A stretch of 60,248 bases of DNA from Candidatus Bathyarchaeota archaeon. Lineage in GTDB: Archaea; Thermoproteota; Bathyarchaeia; 40CM-2-53-6. The translations under genes were made by a program, and so were the position numbers. Positions 34,466-41,527 of this stretch are shown here, one piece after another. The DNA is taken from contig VBAW01000017.1 of NCBI GenBank assembly GCA_005888635.1, positions 68,537 to 128,784 on the forward strand. The letters run 5' to 3'. The notes below the pieces were generated by a model that had not been told where the DNA came from, did not search any database, and saw only the letters and a program-made list of their open reading frames with translations. The stretch's first letter is position 1; each line of letters opens with the position of its first letter.

Positions 34466-34933
34466 GTGAGAAGTTCGCGGGGAGCGCTTCGGTTCTCTTC
34501 AAGAAGGCAATGGCGGAACTGGCTAGCGAGAAATCACGCCACAAAGAACGAAGCGCTTTTGTTAATCTACAAGAGGGCGCCGAAGAATTCAAAGTTCCCT
34601 TCGCGTAGCGCGCTCGAGGAGGCACTTTGCTACGGATGGATTGACGGATGGTTCAAACCCCTAGATAACGACCGGTGGCTAATCAGGTACACACCAAGGC
34701 GGAAGAAATCCAACTGGTCCAAGTACAACATAGCAACCGCATGGAACTTGCTTAACGAAAACAAGATGACTCCCGCAGGTGTTGCGAGATTGCCTAAAGA
34801 TGTCTTTGAAGTTTGGGAGAAACATAGGCCTCATGCAACAGTCATAGTTCGAGTGACCCAAGGAAGAGGAATCACGTTCGCTGATGGGAAGAACTATCTT
34901 TCAATGATCAAAATGCCAGCACGTGCCCCTTGA
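34466..34933 (+). CDS. YdeI/OmdA-family protein
   Basis: The protein matches the small YdeI/OmpD-associated family: RQWRNWLARNHATKNEALLLIYK, EALCYGWIDGWFKPL, RYTPRRKKSNWSKYNIATAW (core parts shown) and KMTPAGVARL. Function unknown in the family. The longest frame begins at TTG 34349, but a GTG at 34466 (MRSSRGALRF) sits about 26 bp after a TATA-like CTTTTAGAA and starts closest to the conserved domain, so I use it. Confidence 0.8.
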   Translation: MRSSRGALRFSSRRQWRNWLARNHATKNEALLLIYKRAPKNSKFPSRSALEEALCYGWIDGWFKPLDNDRWLIRYTPRRKKSNWSKYNIATAWNLLNENKMTPAGVARLPKDVFEVWEKHRPHATVIVRVTQGRGITFADGKNYLSMIKMPARAP

Positions 34934-35106
34934 GGAAGCAGGCGTCGTATGTCCCTTCCAAGAGACTGTCTCGAGATATCCGCTGTCTGACCTCTGACTG
35001 TCAAGAATAGCATTACCACGCGAGGACGGCTAAATGGGCCAGGTCCCCCCACTGAGAATTTAACGAGACAAGGGTTCTCGCACAAGCGGAAACGGGAGTA
35101 TCCTGA

Positions 35107-35150
35107 TAGGGCGGGTGGGATTTGAACCCACGATCGGTGCCCGAGACCAG
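35107..35150 (-). pseudogene. Partial copy of tRNA-Pro 3' half
   Basis: The minus strand reads the anticodon arm, T arm (GTGGGTTCAAATCCCAC) and 3' acceptor of tRNA-Pro(CGG): 27 and 13 bases are identical to the complete gene at 36.6 kb, with three bases missing from the variable loop and one substitution. No 5' half (D arm or acceptor) is present on the upstream side, so it cannot fold as a tRNA. Together with the intact gene it frames a 1.5-kb segment and looks like an integration attachment scar. Confidence 0.75.
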
Positions 35151-35232
35151 TCTTTGCAACCTTTGCTGGGTACGCTTGACAAGCGGGTTATCTACTGGTT
35201 TTTACTAGCGCTACTCTGTGCTTGCAGTGACG

Positions 35233-35578
35233 CTAGTTGAGACTGGGTTTCGGAAGGGGCGCCCCGCAGCCAACGCATTTTTCTTTGAACGGTTGGCTCA
35301 TCCCGCAGTATTCGCATTTGACTAGTATTGTGTCGGGGGGAGGGTGGGGGAGAAAAAGCCGTCTGCTGAGTATACGGACGCTGGACCCCAGGCCCAGATT
35401 GCGTTGCGGCCCTTGCAACAACGATGATTATGATAACAAGGAAGAATAGGAAGAAAATGCCACCGAAAGCGACCCCGGGGGGTCCAGTGGCAAAGACTGC
35501 GACGCCTCCGAATAAGAGGAATATCATGAGAAGAACGAGTGCGACAATGATCCCGGATCGATTTTGCCGGCCGCTCAA
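35233..35578 (-). CDS. Membrane protein with C-terminal zinc ribbon, split by a frameshift
   Basis: The 5' frame (MSGRQNRSGIIVALVLLMIF, from 35578) encodes two hydrophobic helices followed by a Pro-rich linker. About 35335-35350, in a run of six G (GGGGGGAGGG), the frame changes: the coherent C-terminus (KCEYCGMSQPF, then CVGCGAPL, a CxxC/CxxC zinc ribbon) lies in another frame and ends at the TAG at 35233-35235. One gene with a frameshift, real or a sequencing error, explains both pieces. It lies inside the tRNA-Pro-bounded segment. Confidence 0.7.
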
Positions 35579-35628
35579 CCTGTCAGAGACTGATCCCCAG
35601 TTCTATAACAACATAGTGGGAGTCTTCA

Positions 35629-36534
35629 TCACCAGGCAAGACTTGCCTGAGTCGAATCTTCTTCGTGATGAAGCAGGCCAAGATCGCCCCTCAACAACAA
35701 TGAATATCCTGTTCTTGGACCGTCACATAGGATGTAGTCTGCGATTATAGAACCGGGTCCAAAGAATCCCGAGGAAAACTGTGCTCCTAGGCCTTGGGCT
35801 ACTCCTGCAAGCTCTCCCATCGACATCGAACTCGACATTGCAAAGCATAGATCGAAGCTTCGCATTATCGGACGCCAAGAGAGATTCCCGGTGCCAGAAC
35901 CGACTTCTCCTATTACCTCCTCGGATACGAACTCGCCCACTCTCCGACTCATCACTAGGGAGACTTTCTTGAACGATGTTCCTGTGTTCGAGACCGCAGC
36001 TGTTAGACCTCCCGTGGGGTCGATGTTTATCGAAGCGTTAGCGATCGACTGATCGTGGGCGATTGAGAGGAGCGGCTTGCTCACAGAGGGTTTCAAGGGG
36101 AACCATGGCGATCTGATGAGAAAAATCCAGATGTCACGTCCCATCGGAACATCGACGTGGATGGCCGGAGCGAGGAACATTCCCTCCCATCGGCACCGCA
36201 ATAATCCAGCTGCGGGCATAGACTCTTGAAGAGTAAAAGTCAGTGTCTGGCTTCCGCCAGTATCGGTTGCTTCCTCAGGCTGAATAATCTGGGGATCCAG
36301 CATTGAAGAGTCGCACCTCCAAGCCTGAGTTTTTCCTTCTTGGACCCAGTGGAAGAAAAGAACCCCGGTCCCAGTGTAGACAGCTCTGTGAGCTATCCCC
36401 CGGCTCGACTTGAGCTTGACAATAGGCTGGCCTGCTCCGACCCCATATTCAACCTGGATCCCACCGATTAGGCTATAGACCGGCACTATTCCCCTACTCG
36501 CTACGACTCTAACTAGTTCGCTTCCAACAACCAA
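35629..36534 (-). CDS. Unrecognised 301-aa beta-rich protein
   Basis: Starts at 36534. Composition suggests beta strands (SLIGGIQVEYGVGAG, VPVYSLIG, SFDLCFAMSSSMSMGELAGVAQGLG) and no clear membrane helix. It resembles AIM24-like beta-sandwich proteins only loosely. The gene sits inside the 1.5-kb segment between tRNA-Pro and its partial copy, with the zinc-ribbon membrane protein following 51 bp downstream. Confidence 0.5.
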   Translation of the reverse strand: MVVGSELVRVVASRGIVPVYSLIGGIQVEYGVGAGQPIVKLKSSRGIAHRAVYTGTGVLFFHWVQEGKTQAWRCDSSMLDPQIIQPEEATDTGGSQTLTFTLQESMPAAGLLRCRWEGMFLAPAIHVDVPMGRDIWIFLIRSPWFPLKPSVSKPLLSIAHDQSIANASINIDPTGGLTAAVSNTGTSFKKVSLVMSRRVGEFVSEEVIGEVGSGTGNLSWRPIMRSFDLCFAMSSSMSMGELAGVAQGLGAQFSSGFFGPGSIIADYILCDGPRTGYSLLLRGDLGLLHHEEDSTQASLAW

Positions 36535-36627
36535 CTTCCGATTTAAAGAGCGATAGAATTGAAAAATTCAGCAGTTGAGTCACGAATTTCAGAGTTGTTG
36601 ACTCGAAGGTAGGGTAGGTTGGGTTAG

Positions 36628-36744
36628 TGGGGCGGGTGGGATTTGAACCCACGATCACCGGTGCCCGAGACCGGTATTTTCTATGCCCGGATGGCATCTT
36701 AGACCAAGCTGTCCCCACTGAAGGGTGGTCTGGACCACCGCCCC
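36628..36744 (-). tRNA. tRNA-Pro(CGG) with two probable non-canonical introns
   Basis: The acceptor GGGGCGG (36738-36744) pairs perfectly with CCGCCCC (36629-36635), discriminator A. The T arm is GTGGG-TTCAAAT-CCCAC, the anticodon arm CCGGT-CTCGGGC-ACCGG, anticodon CGG. Between them, 117 nt contain 41 nt too many. Removing 21 nt in the D loop (about 36709-36729) and 20 nt just before or in the anticodon stem (about 36675-36694) leaves exactly 76 nt with a normal tRNA-Pro D arm. Both sites allow one or two bases of shift because of repeated AG and CC. Such introns occur in several archaeal lineages. No CCA is encoded. Confidence 0.85.
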
Positions 36745-36761
36745 TATGTAAGGAGAAACTC

Positions 36762-36777
36762 GGTTTACAAATAAACC
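36762..36777 (-). promoter_or_regulatory. TATA-like promoter of tRNA-Pro
   Basis: GGTTTATTTGTAAACC on the minus strand is AT-rich, itself palindromic, and centred about 26 bp upstream of the tRNA 5' end. Confidence 0.5.
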
Positions 36778-36871
36778 ATTCAACTACTCTGTAGCAGATA
36801 TGAGACTAACCTGTAGGGCAGTTCGACGGTTTCGCTCAGAATTGGGTCGATGATTCTGTCCGAATTTGGAT

Positions 36872-37033
36872 CTACTTTGACTTTTTCTCTTTCATGTGCC
36901 CGTTGAAGTATTGTCTAATGAGATGCTCGAAGAAAATGCTGAATCCTCCGGTCCTCCCGTAGTACAGCTTCCCCACTTCTTCTCTGACCAGCTCCTCTGC
37001 CTCGTCGGTTAGGGAGATCATTACCTTTCCCAT
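36872..37033 (-). CDS. Small ribbon-helix-helix-like DNA-binding protein (53 aa)
   Basis: The longest frame extends to 37456, but only the part from ATG 37033 reads as a protein: MGKVMISLTDEAEELVREEV, then GGFSIFFEHLIRQYF. A short beta strand with two helices fits the ribbon-helix-helix (CopG/MetJ-like) fold of antitoxins and regulators. A strong TATA box and a CCCCT..AGGGG inverted repeat lie about 35-60 bp upstream, suiting autoregulation. No toxin partner is seen next to it. Confidence 0.65.
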   Translation of the reverse strand: MGKVMISLTDEAEELVREEVGKLYYGRTGGFSIFFEHLIRQYFNGHMKEKKSK

Positions 37034-37063
37034 GGTAGCTCTAGACTTCCATAGATAGCTGTG

Positions 37064-37092
37064 GGCGGTTTTATAGTTATCCCCTTGAGGGG
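37064..37092 (-). promoter_or_regulatory. Promoter and inverted repeat upstream of the RHH gene
   Basis: On the minus strand AACTATAAAACC (TATA) lies about 38 bp before the ATG at 37033, preceded by CCCCT-CA-AGGGG, an inverted repeat adjacent to the BRE position and a candidate operator. Confidence 0.5.
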
Positions 37093-37321
37093 TTCGCGCC
37101 ATCCGCAAACAATAAGAATCAGCAACCACATTTGATCGTAAGCATCGTGAAGAAGCTGGGCTGACGCCTCTCACTTTGTTCCTTGCTACACATCCAGTTT
37201 GAAATAATCTAAGCGGCACCTCTCTTGTCTTTTGGAGGTGAACAGTTCTGAAGATGCGAGACGGAGATTCTGTACCACCACACCGAAACGCACCTCCCGG
37301 GTAACGTTTGAAAAAGATTAA

Positions 37322-38551
37322 ATGGACATAAAATCCCCTTTTTTTCTGGCCTCCTTGAGCACAATTAGCGCCGATGAATTCTTTGATAGCATACACAGAA
37401 TAGTCTCTCTTCTGGACGAAGAAAACATTGCGATCCTCAGAACCATGAAGCAGCATGGCCCCCGAAATTTGCTAGGGATCGCTCGGAAAGCGAAGCTACC
37501 CTACACAACCGTATACAACAGAGTAACGAAGCTCGAGAGCCAAGGAGTTCTGAAGACGTGGATTCAACCCAACTGCCCGAAAATCGGGTTAAGCAGAGCT
37601 GTAGTTTTAGCAACTCCCCATCCGGGAAAGGAGATCTTCACGAGAGAAGCTCTGAAAATTCCAGGATTCTGGTTGAGAATTGCTCGCTGCATCGGAGACT
37701 GTAACGGCTACTACTCGCTTCATGGTATACCTACCGCAAGTCGCCAAGAATTTGAGTTGTATCTCGACCAATTGTTGGAGCGTGGACTACTCAAGAACTA
37801 CCGGATTTTCTGGGTTGGCGACACGAAGTTCCCGCTGACGAATTTTGACTATTACAAGCCCAAAGACCGAACTTGGAAGTTCGATTGGAAGGGATGGTTG
37901 GATTCTTTTGTCACGAGTAGAGCCAAGCCTGAATCTAGCAAACAATCTTCTCAACCTGTTTCCTTCGACAAGAAAGATCTGATCATCCTCAAAGAGCTGG
38001 TAAAGAACGCAAGGACAACGCTAGCCGATCTGTCGAAGTTACTGTCTCTCACCTTGCCCGCAGCGAAATACCGTTTTGACCGGCTTGTTGAAAGAGGCCT
38101 GATTCAGGAATGGGTGATCGACCTTCTCCCGTATGCGCCGCAAGTTTCTGAGCTGTCAGAGGTACGTTTCGATTTCAAGAATGAGAGTTTCATGAGAGGA
38201 GCCGAACCCATTCTTGACAGTCTTCCGATCGTTCAGAGCTATTCTCCAATAACTGGGCTGAACTCAATAACTACACGGCTCTATCTTCCACGCAACGAGG
38301 TAAGCAACCTCCACACCTTCCTCTCCCTCCTCGTATCGAAAGGAGTCCTCACAAGCTACTCCTATCTTGTGATCGACCCCATGACCATACAAGCGCAGAC
38401 CTTCGCGTACAAAGACTACAGTGATGACTCGGGATGGAACTATGCAAGCCGAGAATACCTAAAGACGATCGACAATCTGATGCCCAAATGGAACAAGACA
38501 GAGATCGAGCTCTCCCCTCAAGCACTGCCGTCTCTTTCTCTGAAACTATAG
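37322..38551 (+). CDS. Tandem winged-helix transcriptional regulator
   Basis: 409 aa with two HTH units. The first (EENIAILRTMKQHGPRNLLGIARKAKLPYTTVYNRVTKLESQGVL, residues ~34-78, core quoted in part) and the second (KKDLIILKELVKNARTTLADLSKLLSLTLPAAKYRFDRL, ~220-260) are Lrp/MarR-like winged helices. Each is followed by an alpha/beta segment, as in archaeal tandem-wHTH regulators. ATG at 37322. The target and ligand are unknown. A long 288-bp region separates it from the RHH gene. Confidence 0.75.
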   Translation: MDIKSPFFLASLSTISADEFFDSIHRIVSLLDEENIAILRTMKQHGPRNLLGIARKAKLPYTTVYNRVTKLESQGVLKTWIQPNCPKIGLSRAVVLATPHPGKEIFTREALKIPGFWLRIARCIGDCNGYYSLHGIPTASRQEFELYLDQLLERGLLKNYRIFWVGDTKFPLTNFDYYKPKDRTWKFDWKGWLDSFVTSRAKPESSKQSSQPVSFDKKDLIILKELVKNARTTLADLSKLLSLTLPAAKYRFDRLVERGLIQEWVIDLLPYAPQVSELSEVRFDFKNESFMRGAEPILDSLPIVQSYSPITGLNSITTRLYLPRNEVSNLHTFLSLLVSKGVLTSYSYLVIDPMTIQAQTFAYKDYSDDSGWNYASREYLKTIDNLMPKWNKTEIELSPQALPSLSLKL

Positions 38552-38594
38552 ACGAGAGTCCAGCTGGGCAGGTCGTCAATCTGATTATCCGAGA

Positions 38595-39038
38595 ATGTCG
38601 AGGGCTTTGCTTACGGAAGCACAGCTAATTGATCTCAGTTTAAAAGCGCCGGGACCATTCCGTCTTATGGTTCCGTTGCAGCAGATCGATTCAGGAACGA
38701 TGGCACTGGTCGTTGCCGGCTACGAGCCGCAGTATTCTGATCCTCTGACAATGAATTCAGGCGACGCGCTAAAGATCGTGAAGAGAAGAGACGAAGAATG
38801 GCCTGGATGGGTATTCTGTGAAAGCCAGAGCGGGAGGCGGGGCTGGGTCCCGGAGAAGAGTATCAAGATAGACGGTGAGGCTGCAGTCGCACAGCAGAAC
38901 TACGTGGCACGTGAAGTGACTGTGATGGAGGGTGAGATTGTAAGGATAGAGAGCGTTGAAAGTGGCTGGGCCTGGGTCACAAACATGACCGACGCGACAG
39001 GCTGGGTCCCATTGAAGAACCTGAAAATCGTAGAATAG
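38595..39038 (+). CDS. Tandem SH3-like domain protein
   Basis: 147 aa. Two SH3-type beta barrels are visible: ALVVAGYEPQYSDPLTMNSGD ... WVFCESQSGRRGWVPEKSIKI (residues ~35-92) and QNYVAREVTVMEGEIVRIESVESGWAWV ... GWVPLKNLKI (~97-147), with the ALYDY-like start, the acidic RT/n-Src segments and the GWxP signature. SH3 proteins usually bind Pro-rich peptides or act in signalling. ATG at 38595, 44 bp downstream of the tandem wHTH gene. Confidence 0.75.
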   Translation: MSRALLTEAQLIDLSLKAPGPFRLMVPLQQIDSGTMALVVAGYEPQYSDPLTMNSGDALKIVKRRDEEWPGWVFCESQSGRRGWVPEKSIKIDGEAAVAQQNYVAREVTVMEGEIVRIESVESGWAWVTNMTDATGWVPLKNLKIVE

Positions 39039-39210
39039 TTGTCACCCATTACATTCGCAGGCAAGGATGAGTATGTTCGACAGATGCCCTTCGCGGATTC
39101 ATAACTCGAATAAACTAAACAGTGAGATTCTCTCCTGAGTACAGTTGGACCTTGTTACCCTACTCAAGTTTTTTAGTGTAAGTGTCTGGCTCTTCTGACG
39201 AGATTCATTC

Positions 39211-41457
39211 TTGCAGAGATCGTATGAGCGGTTCAGCTCAGAGGTTCTTGATGCCGCTTCTGCTCCTGTACGATTGCATGTTCTCAAACTACTCGTTTCC
39301 AAGGGTCCTCTTCCCTATACTGAGATAATGTACGAGGCAAAGCTCGATCCTGTACGGGATGCCGGCAAGTTCGTCTACCATCTTAAGACCTTGAGAAAGG
39401 CCGGTCTGGTTTCGATCGAAAAAGGCACGAAAAAGTACAGCGTAACCGAGCTCGGGAAGATTCTGGTCGAGTTCTCGCGGGACCTAGATGAGTACATCGC
39501 CGTAAAGCGCGGCAGACTGTTCGTCCGTACATCCCGTATGGCCATCGAGGAGTTCGACCGCACCAGAATCGCCAGATCCTTAGTGAACGAAGCGAGAATG
39601 CCTCAAACGCTTGCCGATGAAGTGGCGGCGGAAGCGGAAGAGAGACTTCTCAAGTTCGGAATAGTCTATCTCAGCGCTCCCCTTATCAGGGAGCTTGTCA
39701 ACATTATTCTCATTGAAAGGAAGCTAGAAGAGTATCGACACAAGCTCACAAGGCTGGGACTACCTGTCAACGATGTAACGCTGCTACTCCGGGAGGCTGG
39801 CCAGAAACAGCTCGACGCGAACTGGGTCCAGAAATCCGCAGGAGAGAGAGTCATCGAGGAGTATGTTCTGCTCGATAGCCTTCCTCGGGCCACAATTGAC
39901 GCGCACCTAGCGGGCCAGATTCACCTAGAGGACGCCGCCTCATGGATCCTGAAACCGAGCATACTCTTTCACGAAGCCAGCCTCTTCTTTCGAAAAGGGA
40001 CTCCCGCCACCAATCCTCCATCATCTCTTGAAGACGCCTTGGAATCAATTCTGAAGATCCTACGCACAGCAGAACGAGAAGTCTCAAGTGAACAAGTACT
40101 CGACCACTTCAACCTTACACTCGCCCCGTTCATCAGAGGACTCCCGCGCCAGCACGTCCAAGAATCGATCAAACGATTCATGTACGATCTCAACTGGGAC
40201 GGCTTCTCCAACACGATAGCAGCCCAAGTCACAGTAGGATTGGATAATCAAATCCCTGACCATGTCCAGAAACGAGAGGCGGTGGGTCCAAACGGCAAAG
40301 CTGAAGGAATCTACGCCGACTTTTCGAGAGAAGCCGAAGAGCTATTCACAACAGTAATCGCTGCAAGTCTAGAAATTGGTCGTCAACAGCCCATACTCAA
40401 CCCATCAATTGTAGTAAGGAATCCCAGCGGGAAGATCGAGCCTACGGACGAGCTTCTCAACATGGCCTTCGAAAGCTCCGCCAAACACTCCGTTCCCAAC
40501 TTCTTGATGCAATCCTCAGAACAGAACTATTCGATATCGTCCGAGGGACCAATTCTTTTCGAAGACAAAGACGGGACGAAAGGGGCAGGTGCCGTTGTCG
40601 GGACGGTCCAGCTTAACGTGCCCAGAGCCTCCTATGAAGCGTCGGGAAAGGACGAGAGGTTCTTTCAAGCAGTCCAGTCTGGAACCATTGAAGCGGTAAA
40701 GGCTCTACAACTTAGACAGCAAGCCATCGACGAGAGAGTCTCGGAAGGAGTCTTGCCACTCCTAGCATGGCAAGCAGACGGAGGAGCCTACTACGACTCG
40801 ATAAGGGCTCATGGAGAGATAGGCCTAATGGGACTAGCAGAAGCAGTAAAGCATCATACTCGTGCTGAACTCTGGGAAAAGACGAGCTTAGCCTTTGCAA
40901 AGAAGATTGTAGAATCTGCACGACGAGCGGTTAGTGAAGCCGACGCACGCGATATTCGAGTAAGAATCGGGATTCATTCATCTCCTCAAGCCTCAGCCCG
41001 TCTAGCCTCGATCGACGCAGAGAAATTCGGGTTTTCGACTGTTGTCTATCAGGGCTCCAAAAAATACCCGTACTATAACGACACGCCAGGAATTCCCTTA
41101 ACTCAAAAAGTACCCTTTGCGACTCGAGCAGTTATTGAAGGAGAATTACAAAGATCCTTCGACGGAGGTGCACTGCTTCTGTTGATGGTTAGATCTAAGG
41201 TGGACAGTCAGGCCTTGTCAAAGGCTTCGCGAGAACTAAGCGAGGCCGGAGTACGATACTTCACTTTCTCGTCCCAGTATTCGCGTTGCCAACGTTGTTA
41301 CGCTATAAGCGCCGGAGTCAGGGCCAGATGTGATAACTGCGGATACGAACACTTGACAATACTTGCAAAGCTAGGAGGAAGACTTCTTCCATTAGATACT
41401 TGGTCCGAGGCCAGAAAGAGAGACTTGGACCGCGTTATTCCCTACGATTTCTCATAG
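39211..41457 (+). CDS. HTH–ATP-cone–class III RNR-like fusion lacking catalytic cysteines
   Basis: 748 aa in three parts. Residues ~8-85 are an ArsR-like winged helix (HVLKLLVSKGPLPYTEIMYEAKL, in part). Residues ~102-190 are an ATP-cone (IEEFDRTRIARSLVNEA, KLTRLGLPVNDV). The rest resembles anaerobic ribonucleotide reductase NrdD (DAHLAGQIHLED, GTVQLNVPRASYE), ending in a CQRC..CDNC zinc site and KLGGRLLPLDTW where NrdD has the RVxGY glycyl loop. Only four cysteines exist (693, 696, 707, 710), all in the zinc site; the thiyl cysteine of the barrel is absent. A regulator sensing (d)NTPs is the obvious inference. Start TTG 39211, with a T-rich TATA-like box about 39 bp upstream. Confidence 0.8.
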   Translation: MQRSYERFSSEVLDAASAPVRLHVLKLLVSKGPLPYTEIMYEAKLDPVRDAGKFVYHLKTLRKAGLVSIEKGTKKYSVTELGKILVEFSRDLDEYIAVKRGRLFVRTSRMAIEEFDRTRIARSLVNEARMPQTLADEVAAEAEERLLKFGIVYLSAPLIRELVNIILIERKLEEYRHKLTRLGLPVNDVTLLLREAGQKQLDANWVQKSAGERVIEEYVLLDSLPRATIDAHLAGQIHLEDAASWILKPSILFHEASLFFRKGTPATNPPSSLEDALESILKILRTAEREVSSEQVLDHFNLTLAPFIRGLPRQHVQESIKRFMYDLNWDGFSNTIAAQVTVGLDNQIPDHVQKREAVGPNGKAEGIYADFSREAEELFTTVIAASLEIGRQQPILNPSIVVRNPSGKIEPTDELLNMAFESSAKHSVPNFLMQSSEQNYSISSEGPILFEDKDGTKGAGAVVGTVQLNVPRASYEASGKDERFFQAVQSGTIEAVKALQLRQQAIDERVSEGVLPLLAWQADGGAYYDSIRAHGEIGLMGLAEAVKHHTRAELWEKTSLAFAKKIVESARRAVSEADARDIRVRIGIHSSPQASARLASIDAEKFGFSTVVYQGSKKYPYYNDTPGIPLTQKVPFATRAVIEGELQRSFDGGALLLLMVRSKVDSQALSKASRELSEAGVRYFTFSSQYSRCQRCYAISAGVRARCDNCGYEHLTILAKLGGRLLPLDTWSEARKRDLDRVIPYDFS

Positions 41458-41527
41458 CTCTCGGACGAGATCGACGCATGATATCTGAACTCTGGTCTAC
41501 ATCTATTCTGTTCGAAGGAGTCAAGGG

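Noticed and set aside
35192-35578. 128-aa version of the membrane protein ending at 35192
   Set aside because: Its C-terminus after the G-run is not protein-like, whereas the other frame gives a clear zinc ribbon.
37254-37304. 16-codon frame with a GGAGGTGA upstream, just before the tandem-wHTH gene
   Set aside because: Could be a leader peptide, but it is too short and has no supporting attenuator structure.
36885-37456. Long (194-codon) form of the RHH gene
   Set aside because: The first ~140 codons are not protein-like and cover the promoter; only the part from ATG 37033 resembles a protein.
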